In this document: positions 35,215 to 44,209 of the stretch, piece after piece | Position numbering within the stretch: position 1 is the first letter of the stretch | Layout: every line of letters begins with the position of its first letter | Source: an uncultured Opitutales bacterium | GTDB taxonomy: Bacteria > Verrucomicrobiota > Verrucomicrobiia > Opitutales > Intestinicryptomonadaceae | DNA length: 64,000 nt | Direction of reading: 5' to 3' | Assembly: GCA_944389315.1 (NCBI GenBank) | Contig: CALXLX010000050.1 | Span: 1 to 64,000, forward strand | Made by a program: the position numbers and the translations under genes | The notes under the pieces: generated by a model | Told to the model about the DNA's origin: nothing | Seen by the model: only the letters and a program-made list of their open reading frames with translations | Database searches by the model: none

Positions 35215-36279
35215 ATGCAATCACATACTTTATTTATGCATATATTCAGATATTTCTCGTTTTCGGCTCTGGTGACCTTCTTGGGGTTTGCTTTTGCGGG
35301 TTACTGGGCGCATAGATCCGGGTCGAGCATATCGGCGGCCATGGAGGCGGTTCTGTTCCTCGGCGCCCTTGAAGTGGCTTTGTCCTTCGACAACGCAATA
35401 GTAAACGCCAAGCGCCTGGAAAAGATGTCTGAGAAATGGCGCGTGCGCTTCCTGACATGGGGAATACTCATAGCGGTTTTCGGAACAAGATTTCTCTTTC
35501 CCATACTGCTGGTTTGCATTTTTGCCCATACGCCAATATCAACGGTGCTCGATTGGGTTCTAAACGACACTGCAAAATACGAGGAATGCCTGCACATGAT
35601 ACACGCGCCTCTGGTAAGCTTCGGCGGGGCGTTCTTGTTCATGCTGTTTTTCCACTATTTTCTAAATCCCACAAAAGACGCCCAAACTTTCTGGATAAGA
35701 CCGCTTGAAAGAAAGCTGTCGACCCTCGGCAGGGTGAGGTTTTTGCCAGGAACTCTGACCTGCCTGGCGGTGGCAGCAGAGACGGCTTTCGTGGAAGCGC
35801 AGATGCGAGAGGAGGTTTTCCTTTCGGGAATAGCCGGGGTGGCCTGCTATGCGCTTATAAACTTTTTTGTAGGGGCGGCGGAGAATTCCGGAGGAAAGGT
35901 CGGGGCGGGTTTTGCCGCGTTTGCGTACCTTGAACTGATAGACACGTCTTTTTCGCTCGACGGCGTTCTTGGCGCCTTTGCGATAACTAAGGACGTTATT
36001 ATAATGTCAACAGGCCTTGCCATAGGCGCGATGTTCGTGCGCTCCTTTACCGTTTACATGGTTGAGCGGCGCACTCTCAAAAGTTTCGCCCACCTTGAAA
36101 GCGGCGCGCATTGGGCCGTGGGAGCCCTTGCAACGACCATGTTCATAAGCGCGAGCGCCGAAATACCCGAGGCAATCGCGGGGCTTAGCGCCATGGTTAT
36201 AATACTCTCCTCGCTGGCGACTTCCATGCTCAAAAAAAGGCGCGATGCCAAGCTGAAAAAGACCCGGAGCGCCCTTTAA
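35215..36279 (+). CDS. DUF475/TerC-like integral membrane protein
   Basis: From ATG 35215 (with AAAGGA before it) the protein has 354 residues and about eight to nine helices. The family signature is FLGALEVALSFDNAIVNAKRL, and a second acidic block is AYLELIDTSFSLDGVLGAFAIT. Acidic residues in such membrane motifs suggest metal handling, as proposed for TerC proteins, but this is not shown here. An in-frame TTG at 35194 is the alternative start. The DUF486 gene follows 24 bases later. Confidence 0.85.
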   Translation: MQSHTLFMHIFRYFSFSALVTFLGFAFAGYWAHRSGSSISAAMEAVLFLGALEVALSFDNAIVNAKRLEKMSEKWRVRFLTWGILIAVFGTRFLFPILLVCIFAHTPISTVLDWVLNDTAKYEECLHMIHAPLVSFGGAFLFMLFFHYFLNPTKDAQTFWIRPLERKLSTLGRVRFLPGTLTCLAVAAETAFVEAQMREEVFLSGIAGVACYALINFFVGAAENSGGKVGAGFAAFAYLELIDTSFSLDGVLGAFAITKDVIIMSTGLAIGAMFVRSFTVYMVERRTLKSFAHLESGAHWAVGALATTMFISASAEIPEAIAGLSAMVIILSSLATSMLKKRRDAKLKKTRSAL

Positions 36280-36303
36280 ACCCATTTAAAAAACAATACC
36301 GCT

Positions 36304-36642
36304 GTGAAATATATCCTTCCAACCCTATTGCTCCTGATAGCGAACTGTTTTATGATGTTCGCCTGGTACGGACATCTGAAATTCAAGGACGCGGCCCTTT
36401 GGATAGTAATTCCCGCAAGCTGGGCGGTGGCGTTTTTCGAGTACTGCTTTCAGGTTCCCGCAAACCGCATAGGAAACAAATATCTGTCCGTTGCCGAGCT
36501 TAAAACCATGCAGGAGACCATAACCCTCCTTGTGTTCTTGGTTTTTTCCGCCCTCTATCTGAAAGAGGAAATCAAGTGGAACCATATCGCGGGTTTCGCG
36601 CTTATGATATTGGCGGTATTTGTGGTGTTTAAAAAGTGGTAA
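36304..36642 (+). CDS. DUF486-family small membrane protein
   Basis: The 112-residue protein has four helices typical of DUF486/DMT proteins, with CFMMFAWYGHLKF, PASWAVAFFEYCFQVPANRIG and YLSVAELKTMQE. It starts with GTG. The family is predicted to be a small multidrug-like transporter with unknown substrate. It probably shares a transcript with the DUF475 gene. Confidence 0.9.
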   Translation: MKYILPTLLLLIANCFMMFAWYGHLKFKDAALWIVIPASWAVAFFEYCFQVPANRIGNKYLSVAELKTMQETITLLVFLVFSALYLKEEIKWNHIAGFALMILAVFVVFKKW

Positions 36643-36664
36643 AGCCACAAAAAGCCACAAAAAG
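36641..36664 (+). repeat. Short 10-bp direct repeat
   Basis: AAAGCCACAA occurs twice in tandem and is followed by a third partial AAAGC. It directly follows the DUF486 stop and lies about 40 bases before the rhamnosidase start. No function is apparent. Confidence 0.6.
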
Positions 36665-36700
36665 CTTGCCCCGCAAAGATTTTATTAAAATAATTCCTCC

Positions 36701-39070
36701 ATGGAAAATTTCAGGAGGATTATTTTTGGCGCAGGCATGTTTTTTTCATTATGCGCCGCATTTTTTAGTTCAACGGCAAGCGCCGCGCTCGAAACTTACG
36801 GGGAAATTCCCGATTCGGTAAAAAAGGCAAACTGGATATTTGCGAGCAATCCGGAGGACGATCCGTACAACCTCTATACGTTGTACGCAAAGACATTCAC
36901 GCTGCCGTCGGCCCCAAAGACCGCAAAGCTGCTCATAAGCGCGGACCAGGCGTACAGGCTTTACATAAACGGCCAATACGTATCAAGCGGCCCCGCGCGC
37001 GGCTACCAGATATCGCAGCCTTGCGACATCTTCGACGCGGCAAAGTACCTCAAGGAGGGCAAGAACAGGATAGCCGTAAGGGTGTACAGCCCGGGCAAAA
37101 GCTCTTTCGGGTACAGGACAGAGGGCCAGGCCGGAGCGCTCCTATTCTGCCTTGAGGCGGACGGCAAGCCCGTTGTCGTATCGAACAGATCCTGGAAAGC
37201 CAGACGGCAAAGCGGGGTTGCGCGCGATACAGTGCCCTTCTCCATTCAAATTACGGGCGCGCAGGAGCAGGTTGACCTGCGCGAGGAAAGCCAAGACTGG
37301 TTCGCGGAGAATTTCGACGACTCCAAATGGAAGGGCATATACTCCACATACGTCTATAACGCCATGCCATATTACAATCTCGAGCCCCGCGGCACAAAGA
37401 TGCTGAAGGAGGACGAGGTATTAGGCGCAAAGCTTATTGCGGAAGCGTCGGGGGTATCTAAGAACACCGGCAGGTTTGTCAGGAACATATCAGCCCTGCT
37501 GCTCGACGAGGGGGTGGAACATTCCCCCGCCTCCGGAGACCTCGATTCCGCCAAGGTCGGGGCCATTCCGGAAGGAAAATTCAAAAGCTACATATTCGAT
37601 TTCGGACAAACCGTTGTGGGCATGCCCATACTCGACATAAAAGGCGCCAAGGGCGGGGAAATAGTGGACATTCAATTCTCCGAAAGGGCAAAGAACCTCA
37701 CGCCAAGCATAGAGACTTTCACCCACAGCAAAATATCGCTCGCAGACCGCCTGATATGCGCTCAGGGAGACAACTTCTGGCAGTTCTTCCACTCCATGGG
37801 CTTCAGATACGCGATAGTCAGGGTAAGGGAGAGTTCATCGGACAACCTGCAGGTCGCCCTGAAGCTGCGCAGGGCCTCCTACCCGCTCGACGGGGCTGGA
37901 AACTTCTCGTGCTCCAACGACTACGTCAACAAGCTCTGGATGGCTTGCCGCAACGGCCAGAGGGTATGCGCTCTCGACGCATATGTTGATACGCCCTGGC
38001 GCGAGCAGGCCATGTGGTGGGGAGACGCGCGCGTGCAAAGCTGGAATACCTTTATGTTAGAGAACGACGCCTCGCTGCTAAGGCGCGGCATACGCATAAT
38101 GACGGGGCAGAAAGTTCCCAACGGGCTGCTTTACGGGCACGCGCCGACCATCGCCCACTCCTGCATTCTGCCGGACTTCAACCTTGTCTGGATACTTACC
38201 CTGTGGGACTATTACTGGCAGACTGGCGACATATCCGCCTTCAAGGAGCACAAGGACACGGCCGACGGCATACTCGCATATTTCGACACCATGACCGACC
38301 CAAAGAGCGGCCTTGTCAAATACGACCCGCGCTACTGGCTGTTCCTCGACTGGACGAAAATACAGAAGGAGGGCCAGCCCACGGTTCTAAACCTGTGGCT
38401 GCTGCACGCCTTGGACAGGCTCTCCGACATGGCGGAGGCCGCAGGCATGCCCGGGGAGTCCAAGCGCTACAAAGATAAGGCCGACAAGCTCAGGGCGGCG
38501 GCGCAAAAGCACCTTGTAAATTCGGAATCTCTGGTGGTAGACGGCTTGGACAACAACGGAGCCGCCAGCAAGGAGACTTCCATACACGCGCAAGTCCTCG
38601 GAAAGCTTTGCAATTTGAAGTTCGACTTTGAAAAGGCCAAGCGCGATATAATAATGCCCTATTTGAAGGGTGAGGTAAAGCCGAACGACCCGTCATCCTA
38701 CTGGGCTGTGTACGTGCTCGAGCTGATGATAAAGGAGGGGCATGAGAAGGAGTGCTACGAATTTATAAAGTCGCGCTGGAGCGAGATGGCCGAATACGGA
38801 AGCACATTTGAAAATTTCAAGAACAGTCCGTCGCTTTCGCACGCATGGAGCGCGCATCCGCTGTTCCTGATTCCCAAGATACTGCTTGGCGTAAGGCAGG
38901 AGGCTCCGGGGTGGAGCAAAGTCAGCGCAAAGCCAAATTTCTTCGAGAAGTCGGCAAGCGCGAAATATCCGACCCCGCGCGGGGTGATAAAGGCCAGCTA
39001 CTCCGCGGGGGCCGACGGCAAGCCTGAATACAAGCTCGATTTGCCCGACGGAGTGGAATTAGTCAAGTAG
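36701..39070 (+). CDS. GH78-type alpha-L-rhamnosidase (related) protein
   Basis: The 789-residue protein has a signal peptide (residues 1-28), an N-terminal carbohydrate-binding-like beta domain (AKLLISADQAYRLYINGQYV), a second beta domain, an (alpha/alpha)6 catalytic domain and a C-terminal beta domain. Signatures are YVDTPWREQAMWWGDARVQ, with acidic residues in the position of the GH78 active site, and SLSHAWSAHPLFLIPKILLGV. The family removes terminal rhamnose from plant or bacterial glycans. The form DTPWREQ is a variant of the classical DCPQRDE, so the substrate may differ. A strong terminator follows. Confidence 0.85.
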   Translation: MENFRRIIFGAGMFFSLCAAFFSSTASAALETYGEIPDSVKKANWIFASNPEDDPYNLYTLYAKTFTLPSAPKTAKLLISADQAYRLYINGQYVSSGPARGYQISQPCDIFDAAKYLKEGKNRIAVRVYSPGKSSFGYRTEGQAGALLFCLEADGKPVVVSNRSWKARRQSGVARDTVPFSIQITGAQEQVDLREESQDWFAENFDDSKWKGIYSTYVYNAMPYYNLEPRGTKMLKEDEVLGAKLIAEASGVSKNTGRFVRNISALLLDEGVEHSPASGDLDSAKVGAIPEGKFKSYIFDFGQTVVGMPILDIKGAKGGEIVDIQFSERAKNLTPSIETFTHSKISLADRLICAQGDNFWQFFHSMGFRYAIVRVRESSSDNLQVALKLRRASYPLDGAGNFSCSNDYVNKLWMACRNGQRVCALDAYVDTPWREQAMWWGDARVQSWNTFMLENDASLLRRGIRIMTGQKVPNGLLYGHAPTIAHSCILPDFNLVWILTLWDYYWQTGDISAFKEHKDTADGILAYFDTMTDPKSGLVKYDPRYWLFLDWTKIQKEGQPTVLNLWLLHALDRLSDMAEAAGMPGESKRYKDKADKLRAAAQKHLVNSESLVVDGLDNNGAASKETSIHAQVLGKLCNLKFDFEKAKRDIIMPYLKGEVKPNDPSSYWAVYVLELMIKEGHEKECYEFIKSRWSEMAEYGSTFENFKNSPSLSHAWSAHPLFLIPKILLGVRQEAPGWSKVSAKPNFFEKSASAKYPTPRGVIKASYSAGADGKPEYKLDLPDGVELVK

Positions 39071-39086
39071 CCACAGAAAATACGCC

Positions 39087-39120
39087 AAAAAAACCTGCAG
39101 TAAAGCTGCAGGTTTTTTTT
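39087..39120. terminator. Rho-independent terminator after the rhamnosidase
   Basis: A perfect 14-bp stem AAAAAAACCTGCAG / CTGCAGGTTTTTTT with a four-base loop. It lies between convergent genes and can work on both strands. Confidence 0.88.
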
Positions 39121-39185
39121 TGCGGCGCGGCAGATTACTTCAATGCGGGCGCGGGAAAGAGCCTCCGAAAATCATGGAGGGAGGT

Positions 39186-40595
39186 TCAGTTGTATAAATC
39201 CCGTCTGCGGGCGAGAGGCGATATGAAAACCACCACAAGGAATACGAACGCCAACATGGTGGAAGATATTCTTAGGGGCATATCTACCAGTCCGTGAAAG
39301 AGAATTCCCAGGACGCCTACCCCCGCAATCAGATTTGCATTGTTCAGGCGGGCGCGCAGCTTCCATGCGCGCAGGACAGCCGCGAGCAGGGCGCACACTA
39401 TAAGCGACGTGCCCACTATGCCGAATTCCACAAGGAATCCGAGAAAATCGCAATGGGCCTTGAATGCCGCCGACGGTTTTTGATCGAGTGAATTCTGTTT
39501 TGAGACCATCTTCGGCACGGTGTAATACGGATAACCGCCCGCTCCCACGCCCCAGACGGGATATTCGCAAAACACGTCGAAGGCAACTTTGTTTATGGCG
39601 ACCCTGGAAAGCGCAGAGCCCATGGTATCGCGCTTTAAGAAGCGCGCCTCGGCGTCTGATACGCCCCCTCCTGGGGAGAAGAAAATCAAGGCAGCCAGGG
39701 CTATGGAGGCAAAGGATACCGCCCCCAGAAACGCAACGCTCGCGACAAACGAAAACCTTGCATAGAAGAACCTGAACACCTCTACCACGAAAATGCCAGC
39801 TAATATAAGCAGCATCGAAGCAATCCCTCCCTTGCTGGAGGACACCACAACCGCAGCCATGTTCAAAACTGCGCAAAGAGCCAGCGCGGAATAAGAAAAA
39901 CAACGGTACAGGCGTGAGCTTTTAAAAATGTTTTTAACGGAGACAAAAAGCACGGCCGAGGAAACCAGCGCGGCGTTAAAGAACGCCGCGGAAACGTTCA
40001 CGAGGAAGAAAGTTCCGAAGAATACGCCGTTTGCCTCGTAAGTCCAATATATGGCTGGCGCGCCAAGCTTCTTCTGGACTATGGCAAAGGCGGCCATGGC
40101 CGACGAGCTCAATACAAACACCGCCAAAGCGGCCAACACGCAGACTCTTTTTGAAAACACCGCATACGCGGCCGCAGAGAACATAAGCAACATGAGAGCC
40201 TGGGCGAAAAAGTTGCAAGCCCCTCCCCTGTCGAAGGAGTTTTCCACGCAGGAAGGCAGATAGGGAATGTGCTTTACAAATTCCAAAGAAGAGTATCCGT
40301 CCGCCTGTATAAAACGCGCTGACGGATTAGAAATCTGGACGAGAAGCAACACCAGGAACAGCGCACCAAACCAGAATCCGGAGAAGGCGAACGGGTTTCT
40401 AACCCCCCCTATCCCCGCGGCGCGCGGGAAAGCGACGGCAAACACCGCGCATGAGAACGCCGCGCATGATACAAGAAGCATGAAAAGAAGGGTCGGCCTG
40501 GTCGAGCCGGACAGAATCCATGCGGAGGAGCCTAAAAGCAGGCATATGAACGCCGCCGACAATGTTCTGAAATTCAAAGCCGAAAAGATTCTCAT
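39186..40595 (-). CDS. O-antigen ligase/polymerase-family membrane protein
   Basis: From ATG 40595 the protein has 469 residues and about 12 helices. The large periplasmic loop contains CEYPVWGVGAGGYPYY and SAAFKAHCDFLGFLVEFGIVG, then HGLVDMPL; these are typical of the Wzy_C/WaaL family. A TTG at 40649 in frame is a less likely start. It may join the polysaccharide to lipid A core or polymerise repeat units. It is divergent from the FucNAc genes with about 160 bases between starts, so both may be controlled together. Confidence 0.85.
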   Translation of the reverse strand: MRIFSALNFRTLSAAFICLLLGSSAWILSGSTRPTLLFMLLVSCAAFSCAVFAVAFPRAAGIGGVRNPFAFSGFWFGALFLVLLLVQISNPSARFIQADGYSSLEFVKHIPYLPSCVENSFDRGGACNFFAQALMLLMFSAAAYAVFSKRVCVLAALAVFVLSSSAMAAFAIVQKKLGAPAIYWTYEANGVFFGTFFLVNVSAAFFNAALVSSAVLFVSVKNIFKSSRLYRCFSYSALALCAVLNMAAVVVSSSKGGIASMLLILAGIFVVEVFRFFYARFSFVASVAFLGAVSFASIALAALIFFSPGGGVSDAEARFLKRDTMGSALSRVAINKVAFDVFCEYPVWGVGAGGYPYYTVPKMVSKQNSLDQKPSAAFKAHCDFLGFLVEFGIVGTSLIVCALLAAVLRAWKLRARLNNANLIAGVGVLGILFHGLVDMPLRISSTMLAFVFLVVVFISPLARRRDLYN

Positions 40596-40754
40596 TTGGC
40601 GGATACTGAACAAAAAATCCGGCCTTTTCAAACAATAAAGCGCCCCCAAAGACGAATCCCTGCGGAAAACGCAGCAAAACGGCGTTCTGAAAAATCTTTG
40701 ACTTTTTCATATTTTTAGAAGATGATTTTAGTACTTTTAACAATTTTCAATCCA

Positions 40755-41783
40755 ATGTTTATTTTTAAGGGTAAAACACTTCTGATAACAGGAGGCACGG
40801 GTTCATTCGGAGACGCCGTACTGAAGAGATTTTTGAATACGGACATAGGCGAGATAAGGGTATTTTCGCGCGACGAAAAAAAGCAGGACGACATGCGCAA
40901 GCAATACGCCAATCCCAAGCTGAAGTTCTACATAGGCGACGTGCGCGACATTTCTTCCGTGCGCTCGGCCATGGACGAGGTCGACTTCGTATTCCACGCG
41001 GCGGCTCTCAAGCAGGTTCCCTCCTGCGAGTTCTTCCCGATGGAGGCTGTAAAGACCAACGTCATAGGCACAGACAATGTCCTATCCGCGGCAATAGACG
41101 AAGGAGTAAAGAAGGTGATATGCCTTTCCACCGACAAGGCAGCCTACCCCGTCAACGCCATGGGCATATCCAAGGCCATGATGGAAAAGGTATTTGTGGC
41201 GCGCTCCCGCACCAGCGCAAATACGATGATCTGCGGCACGCGCTACGGCAATGTCATGTGCTCGAGGGGCTCTGTGATACCGCTTTTTGTGGAGCAGATA
41301 AAGGCCGGGGAGCGCATCACCGTCACGGAGCCGTCTATGACGCGCTACATAATGAGCCTGGAGGAGGCTGTGGAGCTTGTCATATTCGCCTTTGAAAACG
41401 GCAACCCGGGAGACATAATGGTCCAGAAGGCGCCGGCCTGCACGATAGAGAATTTGGGCAGGGCCGTATGCGAAATTTTCGGGGTGGAATACAATCCGAA
41501 AATAATAGGCGTGCGCCACGGCGAGAAGCTATACGAGACCCTCCTAACGCGGGAGGAGTATGTGCGCGCGATGGATATGGGAAATTTCTTCAGGATCCCG
41601 ACGGATTCTCGCGACTTAAATTACGACAAGTATTTTGAAAAGGGTAACGAGAACTTCTCGTCCATGGAGGAGTACAACTCGAACAATACGCAGCAGCTCG
41701 GCGTTCCGGAAATAAAGGAGAAGCTTCTGGAGCTAAACTACATACAAGACGAGCTTGCAAAATGGAAGAGCGCCGCAAAGTGA
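40755..41783 (+). CDS. fnlA: UDP-GlcNAc 4,6-dehydratase/5-epimerase (FnlA/CapE-type)
   Basis: From ATG 40755 the protein has 342 residues. The NAD(P)-binding motif is ITGGTGSFGDAV, followed by FSRDEKKQDDMR, FVFHAAALKQVPSCEFFP and CLSTDKAAYPVNAMGISKAMMEK. The active-site pair is M-G-I-S-K rather than Tyr-xxx-Lys, which I recall as normal for the CapE group. It starts UDP-L-FucNAc synthesis from UDP-GlcNAc. It overlaps the next gene by 22 bases. The symbol follows E. coli usage; capE is the S. aureus name. Confidence 0.92.
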   Translation: MFIFKGKTLLITGGTGSFGDAVLKRFLNTDIGEIRVFSRDEKKQDDMRKQYANPKLKFYIGDVRDISSVRSAMDEVDFVFHAAALKQVPSCEFFPMEAVKTNVIGTDNVLSAAIDEGVKKVICLSTDKAAYPVNAMGISKAMMEKVFVARSRTSANTMICGTRYGNVMCSRGSVIPLFVEQIKAGERITVTEPSMTRYIMSLEEAVELVIFAFENGNPGDIMVQKAPACTIENLGRAVCEIFGVEYNPKIIGVRHGEKLYETLLTREEYVRAMDMGNFFRIPTDSRDLNYDKYFEKGNENFSSMEEYNSNNTQQLGVPEIKEKLLELNYIQDELAKWKSAAK

Positions 41784-42892
41784 AGATTCTTGTGACCGGG
41801 GCAGGCGGGTTTGTCGGGAAAAACCTGCTTTGCAGGCTGAAGAATTCGGGATACGCAAATGTTGTAGCCTTTGATTTGGACACCCCGAAAGAGGTTTTGG
41901 ATTCCGCCGTCAGGGACTGCGGTTTCGTATTTCATCTTGCGGGGGTGAACAGGCCGAAGGACGCCGCGGAATTTATGGAGGGCAACTACGGCTTTACGAC
42001 GGAGCTTCTCGGCAAGCTTGCGGGCGCAGGCAACAAGGCTCCGGTGCTTATAACTTCCTCCATACAGGCCGCATTGGACAACCCGTACGGCAAGAGCAAG
42101 AAGGCAGCCGAGGACTATATTTTTGAATACGGCAAAAAGACGGGCGCAAAAGTGCTTGTTTACAGGCTGCCAAACGTATTCGGCAAGTGGTGCAGGCCCA
42201 ACTACAACAGCGCAATAGCCACTTTCTGCCACAACATCGCCAGGGGAGAGCCGATAAGGATAAACGACCCCAACACCGACATGCACGTCGTGTACATAGA
42301 CGACCTGCTCGACGCCCTCATGGAGGCTCTCGCAGGCAGAGAGACGGTTGAGGACGGCTTCTGCGTAGTTCCCGTCACGCACCGCGCGAAGCTCGGCTAC
42401 ATAGCAGACACCATAAGAAGTTTCAAGGCCTCGCGGGACAATCTGGAAGTTCCGTACACAAAGCCTGGCTCCCTGGAGACTAAGCTGTACAGCACATACC
42501 TAAGTTATCTGCCCGAGGCGGAGTTTTCATATCCGCTAAAAATGCACATAGACGCGCGCGGAAGCTTTACGGAGTTTCTACGCACGCCGGAGCGCGGGCA
42601 GGTATCGGTGAACATCACAAAAAGCGGCGTGACAAAAGGAAACCACTGGCACGACTCCAAGAACGAGAAGTTTCTTGTGGTGTCAGGAAAGGCGTCGATA
42701 AAATTTAAGAAGTTTGGGTCTGACGACGTGTTCGAGTATATCGTAAGTTCGGACAAGCTCGAGGTTGTCGACATACCTACGGGATATGCGCACAACATAA
42801 CAAACATAGGATCCGGGGATTTGGTAACCGTAATGTGGGCCAACGAGGCCTTCTCTCCCGAAAAGCCGGACACATACGCGGAAAACGTTTGA
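41762..42892 (+). CDS. fnlB: UDP-sugar reductase with C-terminal cupin (FnlB/CapF-type)
   Basis: The 376-residue protein has an N-terminal SDR domain (KILVTGAGGFVGKNL, FVFHLAGVNRPKD, NPYGKSKKAAEDY) and a C-terminal cupin domain with the metal-binding GNHWHDSKNEKFLVVSG. This fusion is typical of CapF, which works on the CapE product and uses NADPH to form the 6-deoxy-talose sugar. The ATG at 41762 lies inside fnlA; a GTG at 41780 that overlaps the fnlA stop would also give a proper family N-terminus. Confidence 0.92.
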   Translation: MEERRKVKILVTGAGGFVGKNLLCRLKNSGYANVVAFDLDTPKEVLDSAVRDCGFVFHLAGVNRPKDAAEFMEGNYGFTTELLGKLAGAGNKAPVLITSSIQAALDNPYGKSKKAAEDYIFEYGKKTGAKVLVYRLPNVFGKWCRPNYNSAIATFCHNIARGEPIRINDPNTDMHVVYIDDLLDALMEALAGRETVEDGFCVVPVTHRAKLGYIADTIRSFKASRDNLEVPYTKPGSLETKLYSTYLSYLPEAEFSYPLKMHIDARGSFTEFLRTPERGQVSVNITKSGVTKGNHWHDSKNEKFLVVSGKASIKFKKFGSDDVFEYIVSSDKLEVVDIPTGYAHNITNIGSGDLVTVMWANEAFSPEKPDTYAENV

Positions 42893-42950
42893 CCGTTTCT
42901 CGCGGCAGAAAACGGCATAGATATTTTCCCACAAAGCCACGGAAGGAAAC

Positions 42951-44081
42951 ATGCAGATGGAAAAGCTAAAGGTTATGACTATCATAGGGACGCGTCCCGA
43001 GATAATAAGGTTGTCGGAATGCATAAAGGCCTGCGACAGGTATTTTAACCATGTACTTGTGCATACGGGGCAAAATTGGGACTACTCGTTAAACGAGGTA
43101 TTTTTCAAGGATTTGGGCTTGAGGCAGCCGGACTATTATCTCGACAGCGTGGGCAAGACTCTCGGAGAGACTATGGGCAACATCATAACAAAGTCCTACG
43201 AGGTTCTCTCGAAGGAAAAGCCCGACGCCATTTTGATATTGGGGGACACAAACTCCGCGCTATCGGCGATATCGGCCAAGCGCCTAAAGATACCCATTTT
43301 CCATATGGAGGCGGGCAACCGCTGTTTCGACCAGAATGTGCCCGAGGAGATAAACCGCAGAATCGTCGACCACATTTCCGACGTCAACCTGCCCTACACC
43401 GAGCATTCCCGCCGCTATCTGCTTTCAGAGGGAATACGCAAGGAGCACATATTTGTGACTGGCTCGCCCATGAGGGAGGTTCTGCTTGCTCACGAAAGAA
43501 AGATTTCCTCGAGCAAAGTTCTTACAAAGCTGGGGCTTTCCAAGGGCAAATACATACTGGTTTCCGCCCACAGGGAGGAAAACATCGACAACGAGAAGAA
43601 CTTTATGTCTTTGATGGGGGCGATAAACAATATTGCAGAGCGCTACAAGATGCCTGTGGTCTATTCGACCCACCCGCGCAGCAGAAAGTTCATAGAGGCC
43701 AGAAATTTCAAATTCCACAAGCTTGTCAGAAATCTCGAGCCCTTCGGGTTTCTCGACTACAACAAGCTTCAGCAGAACGCCTTCTGCGTGCTTTCCGACA
43801 GCGGCACCCTATCCGAGGAAAGCGCGATGCTCGGGTTTGCGGGAGTGCTTCTTAGAACCTCCACGGAGCGCCCGGAAGTTCTCGACAAGGGCACGGTGGT
43901 TATAGGCGGCATAACCGGAAAAGACGTAGAGCAGGCGATAGATCTGGCCGTGGCAATGCGCAAGAACAAGGAGAAGACCCTGCTTGCGCCCGATTATCAG
44001 GATGACAACGTCTCCGTGAAAGTCGTAAAAATCATACAGAGCTATACGAAGATAATAAACAAGTTTGTCTGGGGCAAATAG
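42951..44081 (+). CDS. fnlC: UDP-HexNAc 2-epimerase (FnlC/CapG, WecB-like)
   Basis: The 376-residue protein has the epimerase motifs TIIGTRPEIIRLSECI, LVHTGQNWD, LGDTNSALSA, FHMEAGNRCFDQNVPEEINRRI, VSAHREENID and SDSGTLSEESAMLG. It belongs to the non-hydrolysing UDP-GlcNAc 2-epimerase group. With fnlA and fnlB in this order it should complete UDP-N-acetyl-L-fucosamine. A GGAAGGA lies before the start, one of the few clear ribosome sites in the window. A strong hairpin ends the operon. Confidence 0.92.
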   Translation: MQMEKLKVMTIIGTRPEIIRLSECIKACDRYFNHVLVHTGQNWDYSLNEVFFKDLGLRQPDYYLDSVGKTLGETMGNIITKSYEVLSKEKPDAILILGDTNSALSAISAKRLKIPIFHMEAGNRCFDQNVPEEINRRIVDHISDVNLPYTEHSRRYLLSEGIRKEHIFVTGSPMREVLLAHERKISSSKVLTKLGLSKGKYILVSAHREENIDNEKNFMSLMGAINNIAERYKMPVVYSTHPRSRKFIEARNFKFHKLVRNLEPFGFLDYNKLQQNAFCVLSDSGTLSEESAMLGFAGVLLRTSTERPEVLDKGTVVIGGITGKDVEQAIDLAVAMRKNKEKTLLAPDYQDDNVSVKVVKIIQSYTKIINKFVWGK

Positions 44082-44135
44082 CCCGCTGGCACAGTCGCCG
44101 CCGGTGCAGGGAAAATCCCCGGCATGCCATGCGGC

Positions 44136-44170
44136 AAAAAGCGCGCGCAAGAAATTGCGCGCGCTTTTTG
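44136..44170. terminator. Strong bidirectional terminator between fnlC and GH43
   Basis: A perfect 15-bp stem AAAAAGCGCGCGCAA / TTGCGCGCGCTTTTT with a four-base loop lies between two convergent genes. It can end transcripts from both sides. Confidence 0.9.
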
Positions 44171-44209
44171 TCTTTAAGAAGTGTTTAAAAATATGCAGCC
44201 TGCATGGGA

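Noticed and set aside
41738-42382. 214-codon open frame on the minus strand under fnlB
   Set aside because: It is opposite a well-supported sugar reductase gene and has no family pattern.
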